NCBI GenBank assembly: GCA_963824345.1
Contig: CAWGOZ010000020.1
Span: forward strand, 248,001 to 312,000
From: Palsa-89 sp963824345
GTDB taxonomy: Bacteria; Acidobacteriota; Terriglobia; Bryobacterales; Bryobacteraceae
Length of the DNA: 64,000 nucleotides
Direction: 5' to 3'
The notes below the pieces were generated by a model. The model did not search any database. It saw nothing but the letters and a program-made list of their open reading frames with translations, and was not told where the DNA came from. Within the stretch, counting starts at the first letter, position 1. Every line of letters starts with the position of its first letter. Positions 43,568 to 50,955 of this stretch are shown here, piece after piece. The position numbers were made by a program, and so were the translations under genes.

Positions 43568-43663
43568 TGGCGGAAGCTAGTGGGAGTCGAACCCACCAGC
43601 GGCACAAAGTGCCGCACAACTGGTTTTGAAGACCAGGCCCAGCACCGGCCAAGACTAGCTTCC
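43568..43663 (-). tRNA. selC: tRNA-Sec (UCA anticodon)
   Basis: The minus strand folds into a selenocysteine tRNA. An 8-bp acceptor stem GGAAGCTA/TAGCTTCC joins a 5-bp T-stem GTGGG/CCCAC with loop TTCGACT, giving the 13-bp acceptor-T domain special to tRNA-Sec. The long extra arm is GCGGCAC-TTT-GTGCCGC (7 bp). The anticodon loop CTTCAAA carries TCA, which reads UGA (plus-strand complement 43627-43629). The 3' GCCA is encoded. The length of 96 nt including CCA fits. selA, selB and selD are not in the window. Confidence 0.96.
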
Positions 43664-43751
43664 AGCCGTGATTCTAACATTCGGAGCCGCGGCGCCCTCC
43701 CCGGCATCCTCCTCAAGCCCAGGCGCGAAATCGGCACGTAACTGGTAGACT

Positions 43752-44114
43752 TTGTTTTTGGACACCCGATCGAAAATCATCTCGCCCCACCAGATCCAAA
43801 CACTCGAAGATCGCACAGCCCGCTGGATATCCGGCCATTTCGATCCGCTGCTCGCAGAGCATGTCGCGCGTCTGCGCCAAGCGCGCCAACCGGGGAGCTT
43901 GCTGGTGGTTGAAGTCACGAATCCGGCGCGGCCTCTGTTGTCGCAGCGCGCCCGGGCCGAGTTGGTGGCTGCGCTCGCGATGGTGGATTATGTCGTGATG
44001 TCGAACGCGGACGCCGCCGTCGGATTGCCCGCCGGACCGCCCATCGACGCCGGCCTTACCGAAAGTTTCGTCGAGCACGTGCTGGAACGTCATCGTGAGG
44101 AGTCCGGCAAATGA
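43752..44114 (+). CDS. Degenerate RfaE2/cytidylyltransferase-like protein
   Basis: About 120 aa. GHFDPLLAEHVARLRQARQPGSLLVVEVTNPARPLLSQRARAELVAALAMVDYVV follows the layout of ADP-heptose-type nucleotidyltransferases (FDxxHxGHVRxL ... VDYVV), but the HxGH nucleotide motif is reduced to LLAEHV and the domain lacks the usual RxT at its end. It may be a non-catalytic or specialised relative. It overlaps the GT9 gene by ATGA (44111-44114), which supports a role in heptose or lipopolysaccharide core assembly. The start is a TTG at 43752 or 43758; no ATG fits. Confidence 0.6.
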   Translation: MFLDTRSKIISPHQIQTLEDRTARWISGHFDPLLAEHVARLRQARQPGSLLVVEVTNPARPLLSQRARAELVAALAMVDYVVMSNADAAVGLPAGPPIDAGLTESFVEHVLERHREESGK

Positions 44115-45061
44115 CCGGGCCGCGCATCCTGGTTGTGCGCTTAGGGTCCATGGGCGATGTGATTGCCGCGCTGCCCGCAGTCGCCAGCCTGAAGCACAGC
44201 ATTCCGCACTCCAGGATCACCTGGGTGATCGATCCAAAATGGAGCCTGTTGCTGGAAGGCAATCCGTATGTCGATTCCGTGGTGCATCTGGACCGCCGGA
44301 CTATCGCGGGATTGCGGCAGGCGTGGCGCGAGCTGCAGGAGGCGCGCTTCGATTTTGCCGTGGATTTTCAGGGCTTGGTAAAGTCGGCGCTGGTGGCCAC
44401 GCTGGCGCGGCCGGAACGCATTTTCGGATTCAATGCCGGGTCCGCGCGCGAATCGGCGGCGTCCTGGTTCTACTCCACCAAGGTACCCATCCGCGGATAT
44501 CACGCGGTGGAGCGCAACCTGGATCTCGCGGCGGCGGCCGGCGCTTCGAATATTTTGCGCACGTTCCCGCTGCCGCCAGGGAGGCCGCAAGCGGAATTGC
44601 CGGAAGGCGACTTTGTGCTGGCCAGTCCGCTGGCCGGCTGGGGCGCCAAGCAGTGGCCACTCGAATACTTTTCGCGGCTGGCCGAGCGGCTGCGGCGCGA
44701 GTGCGGAATGCCATTGGTGGTGGACGCGCCTCACGCGCTGCACATCGAGCCGGCCAAAACGCACGTCTCCGGGTTGCCCGGCCTGATCCACGCCACGCGG
44801 CGCGCCACGGCGGTGGTTGGATTGGACAGCGGCCCGCTGCATCTGGCGGCGGTGCTCGGAAAACCTGGCGTGGCTATTTACGGCCCTACCGATCCGGCGC
44901 GGCATGGCCCCTATGGCGGAACGATCGAAGTGCTGCGCAGCCCCCGAGCGCTGACTTCGTATCGCCGCACTCCCGAGCCGGACCCGAGCATGCGCGAGAT
45001 CACGCCGGACCAGGTGTTTGAAGCATTGGCGCCGATCCTTGCCACGCCCAAAGATCGCTGA
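44111..45061 (+). CDS. Glycosyltransferase family 9 (heptosyltransferase)
   Basis: A 316-aa GT-B fold enzyme of the WaaC/WaaF group, transferring a heptose (or similar sugar) to lipid A core. The N-terminus ILVVRLGSMGDVIAALPAV is the family start. FDFAVDFQGLVKSALVATLA near residue 82 and GLDSGPLHLAAVLGKPGVAIYGPTDPARHGPYGG near 237-270 contain the acceptor and donor motifs. It overlaps the nucleotidyltransferase-like gene by ATGA and lies 15 bp before a membrane methyltransferase gene. Cytoplasmic face of the inner membrane. Confidence 0.92.
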   Translation: MTGPRILVVRLGSMGDVIAALPAVASLKHSIPHSRITWVIDPKWSLLLEGNPYVDSVVHLDRRTIAGLRQAWRELQEARFDFAVDFQGLVKSALVATLARPERIFGFNAGSARESAASWFYSTKVPIRGYHAVERNLDLAAAAGASNILRTFPLPPGRPQAELPEGDFVLASPLAGWGAKQWPLEYFSRLAERLRRECGMPLVVDAPHALHIEPAKTHVSGLPGLIHATRRATAVVGLDSGPLHLAAVLGKPGVAIYGPTDPARHGPYGGTIEVLRSPRALTSYRRTPEPDPSMREITPDQVFEALAPILATPKDR

Positions 45062-45076
45062 GCCACGTTGATAGCG

Positions 45077-45634
45077 ATGAGTTTTTTTCCGAAGCCCTAC
45101 GCCGATCTGGTGGCGCGCCTGCGGGTCGCCTGCGGTTTTGTTCTGGTGGCGGCATTCGCCTGGTTCTCGCGGCCGGATTTGCAGTCGCTGACGGCGGGCC
45201 TCCCGGTATCGGCGCTGGGGCTGTGGCTGCGCGGCTGGGCCACTGGCCATGTCGAGAAAAATATTCGGCTGGCCGAAAGTGGACCGTACGCGTACCTACG
45301 TAATCCGCTGTACTTGGGGACGCTGCTGGTGGCGGCCGGATTCGTCATCGCATCGCGCCGCTGGTGGCTGGCGTTCCTGTTTGGCGCAGTGTTCCTGGCG
45401 ATCTATTTGCCTGCGATCGAACTCGAAGAGCAGCACCTGCGGAAGCTGTTCCCGAATTTCGCCGCGTACGCCGAACGAGTCCCGGCCTTGTGGCCGACGC
45501 TTCACCCGATGCGAGGCAGCGAGCGTTTCCGTTGGAGCTTGTACGTTCGCAATCGCGAGTATCAAGCCCTCATCGGTTTTGCGCTGGGCGCCGCGCTGCT
45601 GGTTGCCAAAGTATTGGCGCCTCGGATTCCGTGA
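45077..45634 (+). CDS. Isoprenylcysteine methyltransferase-family membrane protein
   Basis: About 185 aa with four to five hydrophobic segments. RLAESGPYAYLRNPLYLGTLLVAAGF near residue 60-85 and the C-terminal EEQHLRKLFPNFAAYAERVPALWP near 120-143 match the ICMT/PEMT-like family. These are SAM-dependent membrane methyltransferases whose bacterial substrates are mostly unknown. ATG 45077 is preferred to the TTG at 45068. It follows the GT9 gene closely, so a lipid or envelope substrate is plausible. Confidence 0.82.
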   Translation: MSFFPKPYADLVARLRVACGFVLVAAFAWFSRPDLQSLTAGLPVSALGLWLRGWATGHVEKNIRLAESGPYAYLRNPLYLGTLLVAAGFVIASRRWWLAFLFGAVFLAIYLPAIELEEQHLRKLFPNFAAYAERVPALWPTLHPMRGSERFRWSLYVRNREYQALIGFALGAALLVAKVLAPRIP

Positions 45635-45678
45635 AAGTTCCTGATGGGGGGCGCGTGGCCGCTACCATCGGTGGCAGG

Positions 45679-45940
45679 ATGCCAACGATCAGTACGTTCT
45701 ATGGGATCTTGATCCGAAATGTTCTTCAATGATCACGCGCCGCCTCACTTTCACGCGCGATATGGTGAATTTGAGGCCACCATCGACATCGACACCCTAA
45801 ACGTCAGCCAGGGCGAGCTACCGGGCCGGGCTTTGAACCTGGTCCAGGAATGGGCGATTATACATAGAGAGGAGCTGCTGGAAGACTGGCGCCTCTGCCG
45901 AGAGAACAGCTTGCCGGCAAAGATCGAGCCGCTGTCGTGA
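45679..45940 (+). CDS. DUF4160 domain protein (frameshifted)
   Basis: About 86 aa if one A is removed from CGAAATG at 45716-45720. The upstream frame MPTISTFYGILIR then continues as MFFNDHAPPHFHARYGEFEA, the expected DUF4160 order, followed by a short alpha region NLVQEWAIIHREELLEDW. In the sequence as given, the first frame ends at 45732 and the second begins at the internal ATG 45719. DUF4160 is usually paired with DUF2442, as here; the pair has been suggested to be toxin-antitoxin-like, without firm proof. Confidence 0.8.
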
Positions 45941-45953
45941 AGAAAGCATTTTT

Positions 45954-46214
45954 ATGTATTGGGACGTAGTTGAAGTGAGACCGGAGTGTGGCTACCGACT
46001 CTTTGTCCGATTTAAAGACGGGCTAACGGGACATGTGCAATTGCGGCCGGAAGAGCTAACGGGCGCGCTCGCACCGCTCCTGGATGCTCAGTTTTTTGAA
46101 CGGGTCTTCATCGATTGCGGCGCAGTCGCTTGGCCGGGGGACATCGACCTTGCGCCGGACGCAATGTACGCAGCGGTCGCCAGTGACAGTAGTGTCGATG
46201 CGAAGGTGCGGTAG
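45954..46214 (+). CDS. DUF2442 domain protein
   Basis: An 86-aa protein. MYWDVVEVRP near the start, LFVRFKDGLTGHVQL, and VFIDCGAVAWPGDIDLAPDAMY near residue 55-72 are characteristic of DUF2442. It is 13 bp downstream of DUF4160 and likely co-transcribed. A DNA-binding or antitoxin-like function has been proposed for such pairs but is not shown. The following 46215-46417 contains no gene I can support. Confidence 0.85.
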   Translation: MYWDVVEVRPECGYRLFVRFKDGLTGHVQLRPEELTGALAPLLDAQFFERVFIDCGAVAWPGDIDLAPDAMYAAVASDSSVDAKVR

Positions 46215-46417
46215 CCAAAAGAAAGAGCGCGAAGGGTGCCCAATCGTGCGTTTGATTTCTGGGTCCAAGGACGAGAAGCCAGACCTCAAACGCTTGCATC
46301 AATACTTTGAAGTGCTGCCCGGCGCCTGCGTCACTGCCAGCGCCGTGGTTCGCTTAGCGCCGATTCTGCTATAGGCATGCGACACGGTGGAATCGAAGTA
46401 GATGCAGGAGTTCAACT

Positions 46418-46960
46418 ATGACCAAAGGAATTCTGGGATTGATCCTGGCGTTCTTCACCGTGTCCGCGGCGACACCAGTCGCCCGGTTGGCCGTGGGCGA
46501 TCCGCTGCCACCCCTGCGCGGCGAGTTCCTCACCGGCAGTCCCGCGCTGCTTCCCCAGGCTGCGGCCAGCCGGGTTGCGCTGCTGCTGCTCGGATTCACT
46601 TACGATTCCCGATTTCCCGTGGAAACTTGGACCGGGCAGTTTCGTCACGAGTTCAACAACAATCCGAACGTGACCTTCTACGAGATCCCGCTCATCGGAG
46701 GCATGGCGATCATGGGCAAATGGTTCATCGACCGGGGCATGCGCCAGGGAACTCCGAAAGCAGATCAAGGGAACGTTATCACGGTGTACGGCGGAACTGA
46801 TCCCTGGAAGCAGCGCGTAGGCTTCAGCGATCCCAAAGGCGCTTATCTGATCCTACTCGACAAGAGCGGCAAAGTTGCCTGGCAATATGGGGGCGGTTTC
46901 GATGCGGAGCGCTACCGGGAGCTCTCATCGCAGGTAGCCGGGCTGCTGGTTGCGCGATAA
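46418..46960 (+). CDS. Secreted thioredoxin-fold-like protein
   Basis: 180 aa. A signal peptide (1-18, VSAATPVAR) is followed by VGDPLPPLRGEFLTG, as in TlpA/peroxiredoxin-like domains, then RVALLLLGFTYDSRFPVETW, where the usual CxxC is absent, and YLILLDKSGKVAWQYGGGFD near the end. Parallels to the ATP10-type assembly fold are possible. Without cysteines it is unlikely to be a redox enzyme. The function is unknown. ATG 46418 follows an AGGAG-like stretch. Confidence 0.65.
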   Translation: MTKGILGLILAFFTVSAATPVARLAVGDPLPPLRGEFLTGSPALLPQAAASRVALLLLGFTYDSRFPVETWTGQFRHEFNNNPNVTFYEIPLIGGMAIMGKWFIDRGMRQGTPKADQGNVITVYGGTDPWKQRVGFSDPKGAYLILLDKSGKVAWQYGGGFDAERYRELSSQVAGLLVAR

Positions 46961-46988
46961 GCCGGACCATAAGCGCCGGACCTTGAGC
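46961..46988. repeat. 14-bp tandem direct repeat upstream of glmS
   Basis: GCCGGACCATAAGC (46961-46974) is followed directly by GCCGGACCTTGAGC (46975-46988), two differences in 14. It begins right after the previous stop and ends about 37 bp before the glmS ATG, so it may be a regulatory site or a small duplication. Confidence 0.5.
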
Positions 46989-47025
46989 GTGCGATCCACG
47001 ACCGCATTCCCTGTATCCTAGTTAC

Positions 47026-48882
47026 ATGTGTGGCATTGTCGGCTATATCGGGACCAGAAGAGCGGTCCCCATCATTCTGGATGGCCTGCGCCGGCTGGAA
47101 TACCGGGGATACGATTCGGCGGGGATCGCGGTCCTCAACGGCGACAGCCATCTGGCGGTGCGCCGCGCTTCCGGAAAACTGCGCAACCTCGAAGACGCGC
47201 TGCGTATTAGCCCCGTCGACGGACCTTACGGTATCGGCCACACCCGTTGGGCCACACACGGGCGTCCGAGCGAGGAAAATGCCCATCCGCACCGCGATTG
47301 CACGGGCGACATCGTGGTGGTCCATAACGGCATCATTGAGAACTACCTGCAGCTCAAACAGCAGCTCCAGCTGGAGGGCCACAAGTTTGTCACCGAAACA
47401 GACACCGAGGTGATCGCCCACCTGGTGGAGAAGTACAACGAAGGCAATCTGGAAGAAGCGGTTCGCCGGACCGTGCGGGAACTGACCGGCGTGTTCGCGC
47501 TGAGCGTGATCGCAAGCTCGGACCCCAATAAAATCGTGGCTGCCCGTATGGGGCCGCCGGTGGTGATCGGCCTGGGCGACGGCGAGTATTTCGTTGCGTC
47601 GGACGTGCCTGCGATCTTGAGCCACACGCGCGATATGTTCTTTTTGGGCGACGGCGATATCGCGGTGCTGACTCCCGACGGCGTCCATCTGACCGACTTT
47701 AACGGCCGCCCGATCAAGCGTCAGATCACCCACATCCTGTGGGATCCCATCATGGCCGAAAAAGGCGGCTACAAGCATTTCATGCTCAAGGAAATTTTTG
47801 AGCAGCCGCGCGCGGTGCGTGATACGGTGCTGGGCCGGGTGGGTCAAGAGACTGGCCGCGTTTTCATCGACGAGATGGACATCAGTCCGAAGGCATTCCG
47901 CGAATTCCAGTCGATCAAGATCATCGCTTGCGGAACAAGTTGGCACGCTGCGTTGGCGGGCAAGTTCATGATCGAGAAGCTCGCGCGGATACCGGTGGAA
48001 GTGGATTATGGAAGCGAATTCCGCTACCGGGATCCCATTATCTCCAAGGACATGCTGACGGTGGTGATTTCGCAATCCGGCGAAACCGCCGATACGCTGG
48101 CCGCGCAGCGCGAAGCCAACCGGCACGGTTCCAAAACATTGGCAATTTGCAATGTTGTGGGGTCCATGATCACTCGCGAAGCGTCCGGTACGCTGATGAC
48201 GCACGCGGGACCCGAGATCGGCGTGGCTTCCACCAAGGCTTTTACTTCGCAGCTCACGGCCCTTTTCATCCTGGCCATGTATCTGGGGCAGGTCCGTGAA
48301 ACTCTCGGCGCCGAGGAGTCGAGCAAGCTGGTGCAGGAGCTGGTGCGCCTGCCCGGCAAGCTGGAAACGATCTTGAGCCACGAGTCCATCTACGACGAGC
48401 TGACGAAGAAGCTGTTCCGCTCGACCGACTTCCTGTTCCTGGGTCGCGGCATCCATTTCCCGATGGCGCTGGAAGGCGCGCTGAAGCTGAAAGAAATCTC
48501 CTACATTCACGCCGAAGGCTATCCGGCGGGCGAGATGAAGCATGGGCCGAACGCGCTGATCGACGAACATCTGCCGGTGGTGGTTATCGCTACGCGCGAT
48601 CCGGATAGCGCCGACAGCCGAATTCGTTACGAGAAGACGCTGTCGAACATTCAGGAAGTGAAGGCGCGCGAAGGTATCGTGGTCGCCGTGGTGTGCGAGC
48701 AGGACGTCGAGGAGGTTGGCAAAATCGCCGACTATACCCTCGCCATTCCGGCCACGGCCGAACTGTTGCTGCCGATCCTGGAAATCGTGCCGCTGCAGCT
48801 GCTGGCGTATCACATTGCCGTGCGCCGGGGCTGCGACGTGGACCAGCCACGCAATCTCGCCAAGAGCGTGACGGTCGAATAA
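47026..48882 (+). CDS. glmS: Glutamine-fructose-6-phosphate aminotransferase (isomerizing)
   Basis: 618 aa; makes glucosamine-6-phosphate for peptidoglycan and LPS. The N-terminal nucleophile Cys2 is in MCGIVGYIG. The glutaminase domain runs to about 240, with RWATHGRPS and HNGIIENY. Two SIS domains follow: ACGTSWHAALAGKFMIE with SQSGETADTLAA, and RGIHFPMALEGALKLKEISYIHAEGYPAGEMKHGPNALID. The terminal DQPRNLAKSVTVE is the invariant C-terminus that closes the channel. No glmS ribozyme is visible upstream. Confidence 0.97.
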   Translation: MCGIVGYIGTRRAVPIILDGLRRLEYRGYDSAGIAVLNGDSHLAVRRASGKLRNLEDALRISPVDGPYGIGHTRWATHGRPSEENAHPHRDCTGDIVVVHNGIIENYLQLKQQLQLEGHKFVTETDTEVIAHLVEKYNEGNLEEAVRRTVRELTGVFALSVIASSDPNKIVAARMGPPVVIGLGDGEYFVASDVPAILSHTRDMFFLGDGDIAVLTPDGVHLTDFNGRPIKRQITHILWDPIMAEKGGYKHFMLKEIFEQPRAVRDTVLGRVGQETGRVFIDEMDISPKAFREFQSIKIIACGTSWHAALAGKFMIEKLARIPVEVDYGSEFRYRDPIISKDMLTVVISQSGETADTLAAQREANRHGSKTLAICNVVGSMITREASGTLMTHAGPEIGVASTKAFTSQLTALFILAMYLGQVRETLGAEESSKLVQELVRLPGKLETILSHESIYDELTKKLFRSTDFLFLGRGIHFPMALEGALKLKEISYIHAEGYPAGEMKHGPNALIDEHLPVVVIATRDPDSADSRIRYEKTLSNIQEVKAREGIVVAVVCEQDVEEVGKIADYTLAIPATAELLLPILEIVPLQLLAYHIAVRRGCDVDQPRNLAKSVTVE

Positions 48883-48890
48883 ATCGCCGC

Positions 48891-49310
48891 GTGCAGCAGT
48901 TCACCCATCAGCTCCACGTGGCGACGCGTGGCAAGCGCTTGTACGAATTTACTCGGGAAATCGAGGCCTGGGTCAGCAAGCACGCCATCCAGACCGGCCT
49001 GCTCACCATCTTCTGCCAGCACACCTCCGCTTCGCTGGTCATCCAGGAAAACGCCGACCCCGACGTGGTGGCCGACCTGGCCGATTTCTTCTCCCGTCTG
49101 GTTCCGGAAGACACGCGCTTGTACCGGCACACGGCCGAGGGTCCGGATGACATGACGTCCCATATCCGGTCCGCACTGACGCAAACGCAGCTTTCGATTC
49201 CGATTCACCATGGTAAGCTGGCGCTCGGAACCTGGCAGGGTGTCTATCTGTTCGAACATCGTGAGCGGCCGCATCGGCGCAGCATCGTGCTACATCTGCT
49301 CACCGATTAA
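48891..49310 (+). CDS. YjbQ-family protein (UPF0047)
   Basis: 139 aa of the YjbQ/UPF0047 family, some members of which show weak thiamine-phosphate synthase activity. Conserved features are CQHTSASLVIQENADPDV near residue 42, EGPDDMTSHIRSALTQTQLSIPI near 83, HHGKLALGTWQGVYLFEHRE near 106 and the C-terminal RRSIVLHLL. GTG at 48891 was chosen: it fits the family length and lies 8 bp after the glmS stop. It overlaps the convergent heparinase gene by 11 bp. Confidence 0.88.
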   Translation: MQQFTHQLHVATRGKRLYEFTREIEAWVSKHAIQTGLLTIFCQHTSASLVIQENADPDVVADLADFFSRLVPEDTRLYRHTAEGPDDMTSHIRSALTQTQLSIPIHHGKLALGTWQGVYLFEHRERPHRRSIVLHLLTD

Positions 49311-50949
49311 GTTCAATCCGCGCTTCGAAATGCATTGGCAGCTCGGAGCGCCGTCGCACGCGCAGCATCGGCGACCGATGCTTTTCGCCGAACGCGGTAG
49401 ATCGCCAGCTTTCGACAAGCTCGGCATCATCCGGCAAAACCAACTTCGCTCGCGCCTCTAACGACCCGAGATGCCAAAACTGTTCTATATCGTGCAGCCC
49501 CGCAGGCCCGCTCACGTCGTCGGTGATCAGAAACACATCCGGCTTCCGAAACTCCACGCGCCGGCGATGCCTGAAACCGGCGTAGCGGCATTCGGCTTCG
49601 AGAATGTCGCGTTCGTTGTTCGTCCGCCACTCTACTATTCTCACCTCAGGTTTGGAGTCCCATCGGAACGGGCCGCGCGGTACGGCCTGATCGCGGCCGT
49701 CGATGCAAACGGTGTTGTGCGCACGCGTGCCCCGGAACCAGTCGCGCCATTCGGGCTCACCGGTGTAGGCGTAAGTTCCCGGGTCGATCAGAATCTCGGC
49801 GCCACCTGAGCGCAGCACGATGCTCAAGGTATCGGAGTGGCTGTGCCCGGCGTGCAGCGCGCCGAACGGACCGGCATCGACGATGGCGTGCGTGTCGCCA
49901 CAGGTCATCACCGCCAGACCAGCGTCAGGGAAGAGTTTCGACTGCCAATTCCCTGCCCTGCTCGGCCGTTGTATGGGAATCAAGGATAGACATCCGCCGT
50001 CATCGTCGCCCAGTAACGGCAGGCGACCAGACGGCCCGGCGATCGCGTGCAAGAATGCCCCCATCTGTTCCAGCTTGGCGCGGTACCCAGGGCCCGGGCT
50101 TGCCAGGGCCGCGTGCAATGAAAACATGTCCAACAAGTACGCCTGATAATAAGTCGATTGCTCGAAGCTGCTGCCGTCGGTGCGGATCTGGCGATCCATC
50201 TGCTCGCGCATCATGCGAGCGCCCAATTGCTCCCATTGCCGGGCACCCGGAAGACCCGAAAAAAACAGCCCCAGCGCGTGCAAAACCAGGGCCTCGCCGA
50301 CTAAATGATTATTTGGCGAGTAATAGAACGAGAGATTGTTGGCCAGATGGCAACCATGAAGATAAAGCATATGCAGCCATCGCGCGCGGAATGGAGCCGG
50401 CATCGCCCGGCCCACGAAATGATCCACCCAGATCCAGGAGAGCGCCCGGATCGCCACCTCCAGCGCGCTAGCCCAATTCGTCCCGCGATGAAACGGATTC
50501 TCTGCGATCCAGCTATCGAGTTGCGCGCAAATCTCGTCCAGATTTCCCAAGTCACCCGAAAGCAAGTACGCTTGCGCCAGGACCACTAGGTGCTGATGCC
50601 GGTTCAGCTCCCAGATGATTTTGTGGTCGCCCGCTCTGGGCGTATCCAGGAACGGAACGCGCCGGAAATATACAAGACCGGTCTCGATCCCGCGCGTGTA
50701 ATCCCGGCGCCAACGTATTTCGGGACCGGTTTCGATGGTCCGGCCAAGGATCGGGAATCGATGCGCCCGGATCGCTTCAGCGAGCCCCGCCACTGCTGGC
50801 GCATATTCGCCCGTAGCCGGCAACTGCAAGACCGGAATGAAATCGCCGCCGATTTCGGGCGCGGGAGGTAAGGCAGTGAGCCACAAGTTGACCAACTCCT
50901 GGCGGAGCCGGAATCCGATCTGGCGTGGCGTTCGCAAAAACTTCCTCAA
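49300..50949 (-). CDS. Heparinase II/III-family polysaccharide lyase
   Basis: About 549 aa. An N-terminal (alpha/alpha) toroid has WELNRHQHLVVLAQAY near residue 105, then NLSFYYSPNNHLVGEALVLHALG near 200. The C-terminal heparinase II/III beta domain has DAGPFGALHAGHSHSDTLSIVLRSGGAEILIDPGTYAYTG near 365-405, with Asn/Tyr/His lyase residues. In exosortase/EPS clusters such proteins occur next to AsnB-like amidotransferases and glycosyltransferases, as here. The start is uncertain: TTG at 50947-50949 would leave 6 bp before the divergent asnB ATG; longer extensions run into asnB. No signal peptide was identified. Confidence 0.85.
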   Translation of the reverse strand: MRKFLRTPRQIGFRLRQELVNLWLTALPPAPEIGGDFIPVLQLPATGEYAPAVAGLAEAIRAHRFPILGRTIETGPEIRWRRDYTRGIETGLVYFRRVPFLDTPRAGDHKIIWELNRHQHLVVLAQAYLLSGDLGNLDEICAQLDSWIAENPFHRGTNWASALEVAIRALSWIWVDHFVGRAMPAPFRARWLHMLYLHGCHLANNLSFYYSPNNHLVGEALVLHALGLFFSGLPGARQWEQLGARMMREQMDRQIRTDGSSFEQSTYYQAYLLDMFSLHAALASPGPGYRAKLEQMGAFLHAIAGPSGRLPLLGDDDGGCLSLIPIQRPSRAGNWQSKLFPDAGLAVMTCGDTHAIVDAGPFGALHAGHSHSDTLSIVLRSGGAEILIDPGTYAYTGEPEWRDWFRGTRAHNTVCIDGRDQAVPRGPFRWDSKPEVRIVEWRTNNERDILEAECRYAGFRHRRRVEFRKPDVFLITDDVSGPAGLHDIEQFWHLGSLEARAKLVLPDDAELVESWRSTAFGEKHRSPMLRVRRRSELPMHFEARIELNR

Positions 50950-50955
50950 AAGCTT

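Noticed and set aside
46989..47025. glmS ribozyme or riboswitch
   Set aside because: The leader between the 14-bp repeat and the glmS start is only about 37 bp, too short for the ribozyme fold, and no conserved core was seen.
46912..48813. 633-codon minus-strand frame opposite glmS
   Set aside because: The plus-strand GlmS is complete with Cys2, both SIS domains and its invariant C-terminus. The antisense frame is rich in His and Gln without any motif.
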